Made by a program: the position numbers and the translations under genes
Shown: piece after piece, positions 12,101-22,402 of the stretch
Layout of the letters: each line of letters opens with the position of its first letter
How positions within the stretch are numbered: the first letter of the stretch is position 1
The notes under the pieces: model-generated
Seen by the model: the letters and a program-made list of their open reading frames with translations, nothing else
What the model was told of the DNA's origin: nothing
The model's database searches: none
Source of the DNA: Chamaecrista fasciculata
Lineage: Eukaryota > Streptophyta > Magnoliopsida > Fabales > Fabaceae
Assembly: GCA_003254925.1 (NCBI GenBank)
Contig: QANZ01020598.1
Coordinates: forward strand, 113,941 to 177,940
DNA length: 64,000 nt
Direction: 5' to 3'

Positions 12101-13683
12101 GATTTTTTTTCTTTTATAAAATTTGTTTTGACACATTTATGAGTTTTCTACATTTGATTTAGTCTTTAATTTGTATTTTTAAGATTGGATCTGTCTTTTT
12201 TTTTTTCAAGAAGAATCTTTGAGACAGAAAAAGGCTGATTGCAAATCTAATTTGGAGACAAAAAATATGTTTTTGTGCATGAGTTATCATATTCCTACCA
12301 TGTATATTATAATTAGTAATTTACAAGCTAGGATGTGTGAGAAAATTGCACATTCATAAAAGTTGCAGTTTCATTATCTTTCAAAGTAGCTTTGTATAAA
12401 GCTTCAGTGTCTGTATGGTGTTTGTAGGCCAAACCAAACATGTGCAAGTTTGTGCCACTTTTGTGACTTTCTATCTCTCAAGTAAAAGTTGAACCTCGAT
12501 TTGTCAAATTGGAATTTGGATGCTTTTCGTTGTTTCAACTTTCTTCCTTTCCAAGCGAAGTCTCTCTCTTATCAACACCTTCTTGATTTGTATCTAGATT
12601 TGAACTGGGCTCCTTCTCTTTCCTTGCTTCCACTATACCCATGTTTTTGTCTAAAACATGTTACTAATAAAATAATATTACAATGTGTTTACATTTTGTA
12701 CTTGATGTTGGAATCTTAGTGAAACATTTTGCTATGCACGGTTTATTCAATGCAAAAAGGAGAAACTATACTTTTTAGTCCTTAAATTTATCTAAAAATT
12801 ATGATCTAGTCTCTTGATATTGGAATTATATTTTTGGTCCCTAATTTTTTTTTGTACAAACATCAGCTATTTAGTGCCCATAGATAATGTTTTTGGGATT
12901 AAATAGTTGACATTTATGAAGAATCACGGACTAAAAAATATATTTCCAATATTCAATGACTAAATAATAGTTTTGGGATGAATTCAGGAATCAAAAAAAA
13001 TAAATTTTCTAATGCAAAAAGTGATTAATGGTGGTTGATTATATGCAGGCAGAAATGGCCAACCATCTCCAAACCTTTCATGGTCAACAAGGTTAAGAAT
13101 CGCTAAAGGAACAGCAAGGGGCTTGGCGTATCTTCATGAATGCAGTCCAAGAAAGTTTGTTCATGGTGACATTAAGCCCTCCAACATCCTCCTTGACAAT
13201 GACTTCCATCCCTACATCTCGGATTTCGGTCTCAACCGCCTAATTACCATTACCGGCAATAACCCCTCCTCTGGCGGATTCATGGGTGGTGCTCTTCCTT
13301 ACATGAAGCCATCTCAAACGGAGAGAAACAACAATTACAAAGCCCCAGAGGCTAGAGTCCCTGGCTGCAGACCAACCCAGAAATGGGATGTCTATTCATT
13401 TGGGGTTGTATTGCTTGAACTTCTTACTGGGAAATCTCCAGAGTCATCTCCTACAACATCAACTTCGGTGGAAGTTCCTGACTTGGTGAGGTGGGTGAAG
13501 AAAGGGTTCGAAGAAGAGAGTCCATTGTCAGAAATGGTTGATCCATCGCTTCTCCAAGAAGTGCATGCCAAGAAGGAGGTTCTTGCTGTATTTCATGTGG
13601 CTCTAGCTTGCACTGAGGGAGACCCTGAGGTTAGGCCTAGAATGAAAACTGTCTCTGAAAATATTGAGAGAATCGGATCATGA
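9182..13683 (+). CDS. ZAR1-like: LRR receptor-like kinase, ZAR1-like, two exons, 709 aa
   Basis: Exons 9182-10676 and 13049-13683 join in phase 1. The chosen ATG at 9182 starts a signal peptide; an in-frame ATG at 9026 would put 52 Ser-rich residues before it. Order: signal peptide (1-22), LRRNT with the CQWSGISC cysteines (about 24-64), six or so LRRs (70-270), Cys pair near 280-288, membrane helix (314-338), acidic linker, kinase (418-705). The architecture and wording ([24 protein letters not shown]) match Arabidopsis ZYGOTIC ARREST 1 (At2g01210), a plasma-membrane receptor linked to zygote asymmetric division. The usual ATP-binding Lys of VAIK is Arg (R440 in AVRRL) and the catalytic loop is HGD (537-539), non-RD, with DFG intact (557-559). 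Both are, from memory, also seen in ZAR1. Catalytic activity is therefore uncertain. The 2372 bp intron carries two sibling MITEs. Confidence 0.92.
11413..11673. mobile_element. Foldback MITE in ZAR1-like intron, 9-bp TSD
   Basis: Ends GAGAAACCTTATCTTTTGG and the inverse of AGAGTAAGTTTTCTC bound 261 bp. They are flanked by AACATTTAT (11404-11412) and AATATTTAT (11674-11682), an 8/9 target duplication. Internal boxes GGTTGC, AGTCCC and GGTCCT lie in each half. A 9-bp duplication fits Mutator-like elements. Confidence 0.8.
12760..13010. mobile_element. Second foldback MITE in ZAR1-like intron, 9-11 bp TSD
   Basis: Same family as the 11413 copy (GAGAAACTATACTTTTTAGTCC start, AAATTTTCT end). It is flanked by perfect direct repeats AATGCAAAAAG at 12749-12759 and 13011-13021. 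The 3' end lies only about 40 bp from the exon 2 acceptor at 13047-13048, so the insertion sits in the branch-point or polypyrimidine neighbourhood. Confidence 0.82.
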
Positions 13684-14216
13684 TTTTCTTAAACTTCAAC
13701 CTGAGACTGGAATTCCCCTAACCAAAGATTTTTAGATAGAATCCATCCATAAAAGACAAAAGATCAAACCAATCATCAAATTATACATATACATGTTAGA
13801 AATGGATTTCACTGAAAATTTGTCTGGCATGCTTATATGTATAGACATTGGTTTGTTCTACCTGTTTTTTTGTTGATGGATTCTATTTAAGATGCACTGC
13901 TTTCTGTGGCATGATGCATTTTTTGTGGTAGCATTCAGAAAATTCCTTGTTGGGCACCATCAAGATGGTGTTAACAAATCCATTCCCTTTTTAATCATGA
14001 CATCATCATCATCATTGATCGGGGCACTTGACTTTTTTTATTTGGAATTCATGCAATTTTTTGAAGATCTGTCTCTCTCATGCTCTCACCCAACCCCCTC
14101 CCTCCCTTCAATGCTTTTGTGATGACCAACCAAGCTAGCACATTGTAATTTAAATTTTGTTGTCATTATCATTTCCAGCAGATTCTTATTGCAATAACTT
14201 TTACAACTGATTACAA
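13684..14216. other. 3'UTR/downstream region of the ZAR1-like gene
   Basis: Non-coding. The first 200-400 bp are probably the 3'UTR. CT-rich and ATCATC runs are present near 14000-14110. No further gene is seen before the target duplication at 14217. Confidence 0.4.
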
Positions 14217-14225
14217 ATAATTTTA

Positions 14226-15953
14226 GGGTAAATTATAATTTGGTACCCTGTGGTTAGGGGCGGTTCCCCTTTGGTACCCTGAAAGAAAAATTTTTGCATT
14301 GTGGTACCCCGTGGTTTGCTCCGTTAGCGATTTGGTACCCTGAGGTTTTTTTCTGTTAGGATTTAACGGTAAATGTTAGTTAAAATGTCAAAAATCTCCC
14401 AAAAAGTCTTCTCTTATGCGTTTAAGTCCTTTTCCTTTACTAAAAGGGATCAAAACATAAAGAATTAATTATAAAAGGGTCTTTAGAATTCTAATATTAT
14501 AGATTTTTCTCCTTTTCATAAGATTTCTTTTGAATAGGTCCTGATTTAATTACAATTTAATCCCAAAATCTATAATATTAGATTTCTAAAGACCCTTTTA
14601 TAATTAATATTTGGTCAAAGTCCTATTTTGGTCCCTCAGTTATGCTCAGTGTTTCAAATTGGTCCCCCAGTTATTTTTCGTTCTATATTGGTCCCCTAGT
14701 TATGCAAAACTTGACAAAGTTGGTCCCCCCAACGGTTTTCATCCATTTTTCTGTTAAAAAAAAAAGATAAAATTGATTTTTAACTCCCAAAAGTTTAATT
14801 TTTTTACATTAAGGACGTTTTCCTCTATAATAGAACCAAAATGTAAGAAAGAATAAATAATTGGGGTTTTAGTTTATTTTACCCCAAACCCCTCTCTCTC
14901 TCACTCAAACCCTTCACTTTCCTTTCCATCTTCGTCTTCTCCTCCCATGATCTTAACAGATGTCTCAGTTGATGCGCAATATTGTAGAAGATATCACGTA
15001 TTCTTCATCACGTCCCATTCCAATCACTAAGTCTGTGAACTTTTCAATTTGGCTACGACCTCTCATTGTTGTCTCCATTCACCACACAATCACGTTGTGT
15101 ACCAATTTGTCGAATCGTGCAAGACGCAGATTAAAAAATCACCGTACACGATCCTCACGCAGATTCATCTTTTGCGGCTCCACCTGTGCTCGGCAATCGC
15201 CGTCTCCCGATTCCGATGAGTAGATCGAATAATCTGGCGGATTGCGGCCGCCAGACAAGTAATTTAAGGGACGGATAATCTGGCCTCGTACGACGGACGC
15301 CGATGGCGGCAGTTGCGGGAAGTCGAAGCGCCGGCGACGGCCATGGCGTGATGCAGCTGCGGAATATGGTAACGCTCCAGAAGACGAAGATGGAAGAAGG
15401 GAAAGTGAAGGGTTTGAGTGAGAGAGAGGGAGGGGTTTGGTGTAAAATAAACTAAAACCCCCAATTATTTATTCTTTCTTACATTTTGGTTCTATTAGAG
15501 AGGAAAACGTCCTTAATGTAAAAAAATTAACCTTTTTGGAGTTAAAAATCAATTTTGTCTTTTTTTTAACGGAAAAATGGATGGAAACCGTTAGAGGGAT
15601 CAACTTTGTCAAGTTTTGCATAACTGGAGGACCAATATGGAACGAAAAATAACTGAGGGACCAATTTGAAATACCGAGCGTAATTGAGGGACCAAAAGAA
15701 GACTTTGGCCTTAATTCTTTATGTTTTGATCCCTTTTAGTAAAAGGAAAGGACTTAAACGCATAAGAGAAGACTTTTTGGGAGATTTTTGACATTTTAAC
15801 TAACATTTGCCGTTAAATTCTAACAGAAAAAAACCTCAGGGTACCAACTCGCTAACGGAGCAAACCACGGGGTACCACAATGCAAAATTTTTTCTTTCAG
15901 GGTACCAAAGGGGAACCGCCCCTAACCACAGGGTACCAAATTGCAATTTACCC
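14226..15953. mobile_element. Mutator-like foldback element (GGTACC family) carrying a nested insertion
   Basis: Long inverted repeats (about 250-290 bp per arm) begin GGGTAAATTATAATTTGG and end CCAAATTGCAATTTACCC. Perfect 9-bp target duplications ATAATTTTA flank the element at 14217-14225 and 15954-15962, the Mutator-superfamily signature. The left arm has GGTACC at 14242, 14273, 14303 and 14334. No transposase is encoded. The inner element (14613-15710) split the right arm: joining 14603 to 15711 restores perfect pairing with the left arm. Without the insertion the element was about 621 bp. A nearly identical left arm starts at 63814. Confidence 0.9.
14613..15710. mobile_element. Nested Mutator-like element (GGTCCC family) with GC-rich non-TE-like core
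   Basis: Inverted repeats of about 330 bp start GGTCAAAGTCCTATTTTGG and end with the inverse of GGCCAAAGTCTTCTTTTGG. Target copies TTAATATTT (14604-14612) and TTAATTCTT (15711-15719) match 7/9, and the opposite arm of the host element shows TTAATTCTT was the original. GGTCCC starts at 14630, 14661, 14690 and 14722. The core (about 14900-15420) is GC-rich with mixed codon-like sequence and no transposase. It may be captured host DNA in the Pack-MULE manner; the source is unknown. Confidence 0.88.
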
Positions 15954-15962
15954 ATAATTTTA

Positions 15963-17033
15963 TATATTGGCAAACTCATGTGATGTTGTGCATAAACCAT
16001 TTTCAGATTTGTCTATGTTAAATTTTAAAGATTTTGCTTGTTGAGTATTGCTTTCATCATAAGACAAGTTTATTTTTGACCGATATGTTCTGTAATCTAT
16101 AGACCAATGCCTATTATTATTAATAATAGAAAAAACATAAATTAAAAGATGCTCTTACTATATTTATGTGTCCATACTCCATAATGGTTGACCCTTTTTG
16201 ACCTTTGATAGACCAAGTTCCCTCAAGAAGATTTTCAAAATATATATATTAATATTTGAATACAAGCTCTTTTGGTTATGCCATTTGTCCAGTTAATCAG
16301 CATAGCTTACTATCTTAGTTTACATGAAAGTGAGAAAGCGACATTAGTGTAGACTGTAGACCACAGTTTTCAAAAAGGAGAAAACGACAATAGTGATTTG
16401 AGAAATGAAACATAAATTCCTTCCTAGTTTGCAGCTTCCAAATCTTTAAGTTTCCCTACATAATATGCTAAAAGAAGAAATGCACCATCAAAAGAAAACC
16501 CACTTCATTGCAAAGATTACACACTCTCAGAAAAGGAAGCTTTGTCATTTATCAAAAGATGTATTTCCCAAAGGAATTGGAAAAGCTAATATGTCCAGAA
16601 AGAGCATGATATCATCCGATATATAGATAGAATCTATAATATATACATCCTTGTTCCGCACTTCGTCTCAACTTTTCATTACTTCTTACGTTCAAACTTT
16701 CACATCCAGTTTCATAAGCCAATAATGTTTTGACTAGGAAAGAAAATTCCATACTTCCCAATTAATACAAAAATGCATCATATTCATAATTCACAGTTCA
16801 TAACGTCAAATTAAAAGTTCTTTACTATTAGAGTATTATATATATATATATATATATGTATGTATACAAATGTGTATGTGTGTGTAAGGTGATAAATAAA
16901 CTGCGTCTTATTAACTCATTAAGAAGGGGAAAACACTCTGCAAGAACCCCATCAAAATGGAAAAACATAAAGACAAAAAGAAAAAGGGCAAATTTTCAAG
17001 CATTTTGATAATACTATACTTTTTAAGAAGCTA
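15963..17033. other. Intergenic and DREB2 3' flank
   Basis: Non-coding AT-rich DNA. It holds a TA-repeat near 16838-16858 followed by TGTATG/GTGT repeats to 16885. The last 100-300 bp before 17034 are probably the 3'UTR of the minus-strand DREB2 gene. Confidence 0.4.
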
Positions 17034-17930
17034 CTATATATGAGGAAACCATATACTAAGTAAGTTCTTCTCTTCCAATAAGCCAAAGTCATAATCAGGT
17101 CTCAAGAAGCTATAATCATAATAACCACCCACTTCCATATCTGCTGCCTCCTTCACATTACTCAGATACACAGGCAAGTGATGACCAGAATTGCTCAAAT
17201 CCTCAACTTCAAATGCTCCCTCAAAAGAAGCTTTATATTGCTCATTTTGTGAGTGCTCTGAGCTACAAAGTTCAAGAATCTCAGAAATCACTTCCTCCAT
17301 ATGCTTCTTCCCAAAGGAATCTTCACTTTGGTTGACACCAAAATCCTCATAATTTTCTCTACCATTCCATTCCTCCTCTGTTTCTTCACTCTTCACAGTA
17401 GTAGCACTCTCTTGTTTCTTCTCTGTTTCCTCTGCTTCCTCTGTTTCCCCTGTATCTTCATTAGAGCATGCATTTTCTTCATCTTCTTCTACTTCCTCTT
17501 CCATATTATAGTCAGGAAAATTCAAACGAGCACAAGGGCCATACATGGCTCTGGCTGCTTCATCATAAGCTAGAGCAGCTTCAAGTGCTGTAGAGAAAGT
17601 TCCAAGCCATAACCGATTCGGCTTCTTGTTCGCCAAATTAGTGTTATGATTTGCACTAATGGGTTCGCGGATTTCAGCCACCCATTTTCCCCAAATCCTC
17701 TGCCTCACTCCTCTGTAGTTGCAATCTGAGTTCTCAGGCCCACCTTTGCCTCTCATGCATCCCTTTTTCGAGCCCTTCGCCGGGACTCGGTGATTCGGCT
17801 TCTTCCATCCATTTTTGACAAGCCCAAGCTCGCTATTGTACTTCTTCCACTTCTCAAGAGTGTCTATAACAGAGTGGCTTCGACTTCGTCGTCTCTTCCT
17901 TGATTTCCTGTTTCTGCAGCCACCATACAT
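17034..17930 (-). CDS. DREB2-like: DREB2-type AP2/ERF transcription factor, 298 aa
   Basis: A single coding exon. Features in order: basic nuclear-localisation cluster ([11 protein letters not shown], 9-19), the DREB2 motif [19 protein letters not shown] (49-67), one AP2 domain (71-138) with [19 protein letters not shown] and the helix [22 protein letters not shown], a long Glu-rich acidic stretch (about 144-190), and a C-terminal aromatic/acidic tail. The family binds DRE/CRT (ACCGAC) sites and drives drought, heat and salt responses. AP2 Val is present in WVAEI, as expected for DREBs. Oddity: about 11 extra residues ([15 protein letters not shown] in place of the usual NRGS) sit in the AP2 sheet before RLWLG. 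A splice acceptor 9 bp upstream of the ATG (AG at 17941-17940) and a donor at 18799 indicate a 5'UTR intron. Subclass (2A versus 2C) is not decided. Confidence 0.93.
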   Translation of the reverse strand: MYGGCRNRKSRKRRRSRSHSVIDTLEKWKKYNSELGLVKNGWKKPNHRVPAKGSKKGCMRGKGGPENSDCNYRGVRQRIWGKWVAEIREPISANHNTNLANKKPNRLWLGTFSTALEAALAYDEAARAMYGPCARLNFPDYNMEEEVEEDEENACSNEDTGETEEAEETEKKQESATTVKSEETEEEWNGRENYEDFGVNQSEDSFGKKHMEEVISEILELCSSEHSQNEQYKASFEGAFEVEDLSNSGHHLPVYLSNVKEAADMEVGGYYDYSFLRPDYDFGLLEEKNLLSIWFPHI

Positions 17931-18822
17931 AGAAGAACTCTGATAAGAACTCTCATAAATTCATAATTGTCACAGATAATGGACATAACAAAGTTATTTT
18001 ATTTTGGTATAATTTGAAATATGATAGTAATACATGACTCTTCCTAGTAGAAAGCAAATTAACAAATTCAATTGAACCATAAATTAGTAGTAGAAATGTT
18101 CCAAACAGAGCAATTTTTCAAGAAACAACCAAAAAAAAGTTATGAGAAACAATGAGATGAGTAACAAAAAAAATATATGCAAATTCAAGCGAACAATATT
18201 CTCAGTTCATTCTATTAATCATTTGCAAGATTTTCCAAACACTTTTTTATGTGAAAAGTGAAAACACATCAATTCTAGTGCAGCAGCAAATTAGCAACCC
18301 TAAGACAAAGCAATTTTTATATGATGACTAATTAAATTTTGCTCTTGAACTGCTGGCCATATATAGATATTGGCAAATTCACTATTTCCATAAATCATTT
18401 ACAAAAGAGAGTAAAGCTTATGCAGTAGCAAGTCAGCAATCAACCCCAAATCACAAATCATACAAATCACACAAATCACACAAAATCAAATTTTATAAAA
18501 AAAAAAACACAAAAGGCTCATGCCGCAGAAGTCAGTATGATATGAGAGTATATAGATTATAGATAAAATACTAAAATTCAAGAGAACCAAACACTATTTT
18601 CCTCGCATAAATGCTAAAGATACAAGCTTTTTCATATGAAAACATGAAACGAACAATGAAACGCTCAAGTCAACAAAACCCACCAACCAAAAAATGAAGG
18701 AAACATTGAAACAACAGAAAACAGAAACAGAGATACAAAAGTTAAGATCAAAAGAAAGAGAAGCTAAAACTAAAATGATATGAAAAAATGGAAGCTTACC
18801 CACAAAGGATATCAGTCGTCAT
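17864..18822 (-). other. Spliced upstream ORF overlapping the DREB2 start (predicted)
   Basis: In the 5'UTR exon an ATG (18822-18820) opens a frame that crosses the predicted splice (donor after 18800, acceptor before 17939), passes the main ATG in the +1 frame and stops at 17866-17864: 32 codons plus stop. The arithmetic is exact (23 + 76 = 99 nt). If translated it would compete with the main start at 17930. Whether ribosomes use it is unknown. Confidence 0.45.
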
Positions 18823-19000
18823 GCGCTATCAGATTCAGCAGAAGCAAAAAAAAAGAGAAAACGATGATGATAGGTTTGGTTATGTGTTTGGTTTTGTTGT
18901 GTGTGTGAGGGTTTTGGAGGGTTTTTGTATGACTGATATAATATGTGCGTTTCAGAAATGTCATGAGGAACGTCATGTTTGACGTGGGGAATAAGTAAGA
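18801..19000 (-). other. Probable 5'UTR exon and proximal promoter of the DREB2 gene
   Basis: The donor GTAAGC at 18799 on the minus strand follows CCTTTGTGG. Upstream on the minus strand lies CT-rich leader-like sequence (TTCTCTTTTTTTTTTGC near 18842-18860). The transcription start is not fixed. Confidence 0.45.
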
Positions 19001-19097
19001 GGTCAAAAGAGGAATGGGTTAGGCTCGTGTCTTCAGGAGATGACGTGGCACGTTTGGGATTGCGAGAATGTGGGCTTCTGGCACGTGGCACACGTCT
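18982..19097 (-). promoter_or_regulatory. Cluster of ACGT-core (ABRE/G-box) sites upstream of DREB2
   Basis: ACGTGGG at 18982-18988, ACGTGGC at 19043-19049, CACGTGGC (G-box plus ABRE) at 19082-19089 and CACGTCT at 19091-19097 lie within about 115 bp, 180-300 bp upstream of the 5'UTR donor. ACGTGGC is the abscisic-acid response element bound by bZIP AREB/ABF proteins. Multiple copies are what ABA responsiveness needs and fit a stress-regulated DREB2 gene. Activity is inferred. Confidence 0.6.
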
Positions 19098-19332
19098 ACC
19101 ATATCGAGTTTAGGCTCGTCAGCAGCAGAGTTTTCTTCACCATGAAGGACTCTTTTGTCATCCATGAGTCTTTTTGGGGAATTTTTCTTTTATTAACTAT
19201 TAAATTAATTTTATAATGATAATGAATATAATATATTTCCCATGCAAAAGTATATTGTGATAAGTTTTCCCTATATTTTGATTCTACCATTGTTTGAGAG
19301 ACCAATGTAGTGATTATTGAATAAACTAATTT

Positions 19333-19723
19333 TATCAAAGTGTAAATTTGATATCATATTTTTTTGTTCAGTTTTTAATTTGGTCCCATATTCTTTTTTG
19401 TTACAAATTTGGTACAATATCTTTGGGTCAGGTCCTAATTTAATCTCATGTCGTTTGTTACTGCAGATTTGGTCACATATTTTTGGATCTAGCCTCATAT
19501 CTTTGGCTTAGGTGCAAAATTGGTCCCATATTCTTAAGTTAGGTGGAGCTAATGATGGAATATTTTGCAAAGATATGAGACCAATTCTCTAATCTGACTC
19601 AAAGATATAAGATTAAATTGGGACCTTTTGCAAATATATGAGATTAAAAGTGCAATAAAAAAAATATACAAGATCAAATTGAAAAATGACTAAAAGATAA
19701 GGGATTGAATTTGAACTTTGACC
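19333..19723. mobile_element. Degenerate foldback element (TTTGGTC/CATAT type)
   Basis: Left end ATCAAAGTGTAAATTTGATATC pairs with the inverse of GATTGAATTTGAACTTTGACC. Repeated phrases AATTTGGTCCCATATTCTT and their inverse recur at about 30-40 bp steps. It is related to the 33962 copy. Flanks AACTAATTT / AACAAATTA match 7/9 at best. Confidence 0.55.
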
Positions 19724-20270
19724 AACAAATTAACTATGAAATGAACTAAATTTGGCCTTAAGGGATTTTGGCCAAAAGCCTTAAGGGACTAATTTGGTTT
19801 AGTAGTCAGAATGATTTTGCATAAAGTACATATAAAGTTTACAGAGAGAATTTTTTATAAAGCACCTCTGATAATAAATCAGTAATTAAATATGTGAGAC
19901 AAGTCTATTGGATATACAAAGTTACGGTTGTGTGCATATCTAGTGAATTAGTTAATGATGATCGCAAGATGCTTGGTAAACCAGTGTAATATCACTATGT
20001 TTTATAAGAAATAAAACACAAATTTCAATTTTAGGAGCACATTTGTTGAAAGAGTTAAAGCCTTTAACCTTTCATAAAAAATGAAAAGGGAATGAATATT
20101 ATATTATATATACTAAATAAAGTACATATCATTGAGTTTAACAAACTTTAAAAATACTTTGAAGTCAAGAAATATTATGAAGTGGTTAAAATTTTATATA
20201 TAATTATTAAAAAAAATGTTTTTATTTTAAAACAAAATTTAAACATCAAAACAATCTAACATTAAACAAA

Positions 20271-21449
20271 GGTTAAATTACACAGTTGGTTTCATATATT
20301 TGGAGTAAATTTCAATTAAGCTCTTTATCTTTTGAGTAAATTATACTTTGGTATCATGTTCTATAGGCAAATTTCACTTTGGTACCATGTTCTTTACACC
20401 GTTAACATTTTGATACCTTGTTCTTTAAATAGTGACATTTTGGTACCATATTTTGCACCATTAACACTTTCGTACCATGTTCTATGAATCAATTTCACTT
20501 TGGTACCCTGTTCTATCTTTGTTAGGCTTCCAATGTGTTAACGATGCAAAGAACATGTACCAAAATGTCACTTTTAAAAAAAAACAGGGTAATAAAATGT
20601 TAACGGTGCAAAGAATAGGGTACCAAAGTGTCACTTTTAAAAGAACAAAATATCAAAGTGAAATCGATCCATAAAACAAGATACCAAAGTGTAATTTATC
20701 CTTATTTTTTTGTTGCAAAATAAGTTTGATACGTTTTTATAATATTTCAGTTTTTGGTCTCAATAACTTAATGTTGTCATATTTTTTTTGGTTTTAAGTT
20801 GTTTGACGACAAGTTTGGAATTACAGGTTACCCCTCTCTCTCTCTCTCCAATTGGAACGGTTAACAAACAAGATTGAATTAGGTCTAAAAATGAGTTACT
20901 CATTTCACGGTCAAACGAGTAAAGTTGATTAGAATATAACAAGCTTGGACTTACGAGTTACTCTCTCGTAGTTGGGACTATTTGTAAATAAGGTTAGATC
21001 AAGCTCAAAAGTGGATTTGAAACCAATTTTTCATAATTTTTTACTTTTTGGTCTCAAACTCACTTTGGGGCCTTTTGACTTCATTTATTGACAATCACAA
21101 CTGGACAAAAAAATGACTCATTAAGAGTAACAGGTAGTTCTCAACTCGTCAATGAGAGATATATGACCAATTTCACTCATTTAACCTTGAAACGAGTACC
21201 CACTTTCGAAGTTCGATTTGACCTTGTTTGTTGACAATCCCAATTAAATAGAGAAAATACTCGTCAAAATAAAGCAACACGCAACTCATTACATTCGAAC
21301 TTGAAACGAGAGATATAACTATATTTAAATATTGGACCAAAAATGAAACATTATAAAAACATATAAAACCAATTTTGTAATAAAAAATAATAATAAAAGA
21401 CTAGATTGAAATGCACACCAAACATACAAGACCAAAGTGCAATTTCACC
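20271..21449. mobile_element. Foldback element, host of a nested GGTACC-family MITE
   Basis: The left arm (20271-20333 plus 20702 onward) pairs with the inverse of the right arm ending AAGTGCAATTTCACC at 21449. Shared features include TTTTTATAAT..TTTCA..TTTTTGGTC on the left and its inverse on the right. The pairing is continuous only if 20334-20701 is removed. Related sequence occurs at about 53415-54105. No coding capacity is seen. Confidence 0.6.
20334..20701. mobile_element. GGTACC-family foldback MITE, 9-bp TSD, nested
   Basis: Ends GAGTAAATTATACTTTGG and CAAAGTGTAATTTATCC. Flanks TTATCTTTT (20325-20333) and TTATTTTTT (20702-20710) match 8/9. GGTACC-type boxes start at 20350, 20381, 20412, 20442, 20471 and 20502, steps of 29-31 bp. 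It is inserted in the left arm of the 20271-21449 element. Confidence 0.8.
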
Positions 21450-22402
21450 TTTAAAACAAAGTCTGCATCCCTTCATTCCAATATATATATACATGTATAA
21501 AGTAATCATTCCAATTACACATATTCTTAAAACTTCATTAGAAAATTTGATGATACTCTTGTAATCATGAATCATCCCTTGGCTTTGTAAAAAATACGTA
21601 ATACGTAATTTGTGCTGTGGGCAAACAAATCATCATCCTCTTGGATCTCAGAGACTTCATCTCCAAGCCGTTAATCTATATTCATGACCTTGAAGGTTGA
21701 AGCCGATTAGCGAAACCCTCTTTTCTTTTCCTTCTCAGATGGCAAGTCTCACAAAAACGATTCATTCACTCTGTTTCTAAGGCAAACCTCTTCTTTCATG
21801 TTCTTATATGAAATTTCACATACCTCATTTCATGCCTTATTGTGGGTGAAAAAATTGCTTGTAATTTATGTGAGTTTGTATGTTACATAGTGGAATTCTG
21901 GGTGTAGTTGAAACGTTTGCTGCATGATTTTTCTGTTTCCAGCCACACTTGTCAATTCGTCTCTTCTGTCACATGGTGTTGTATGTATATATGTATAAAG
22001 CCTGAATACGAGACATAAATGACAAAATAAAACTAAAATATAGGATTTAAATGTGATTTTGGTTATGCTTAGATACTTCAAAGTCAAGATTCAATTGGCC
22101 AAAAAAAAAAAAGTCAAGATTCATGTTATGAGGCATAGATTATAGATACTTCAAAAATATGTTCATTTGGTGATGAATCACAAAAAAGGTTGGTTTTATT
22201 AGTAATGTCTTTGTTCATTTGTTTTAATCTATCACTTAGCTTTCAGGTTGTAAAATATTTTCTCTGTCCACTATAGGAGGAATATAAAGTCTGCATATAC
22301 TGATATGCTTGAAACATTGTATCAGTGATGTGTTGAATCATCTAACTTATTTACTTAACTTTTTTTGGCAATGACAGCTTCTTTAATTGGAAGTATTAAA
22401 AT
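21450..22402 (+). other. Upstream region and probable 5'UTR of MPC1
   Basis: No ORF of interest. A less AT-rich, CT-containing block (about 21610-21740) resembles a plant leader exon. An acceptor-like TGGCAATGACAG at about 22367-22378 lies 24 bp upstream of the MPC1 ATG, so a 5'UTR intron is likely. Confidence 0.4.

Noticed and set aside
14960-15464. Open frames on both strands inside the inner foldback element
   Set aside because: Basic, low-information proteins without family resemblance; better explained as non-coding element core.
14226-15953. CRISPR-like array because of regularly spaced repeats
   Set aside because: Eukaryotic nuclear context; repeats are short hexamers in inverted arms flanked by target duplications, so a transposon.
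18819-19091. Open frame upstream of DREB2 on the minus strand
   Set aside because: Covers the promoter and leader; no family match.
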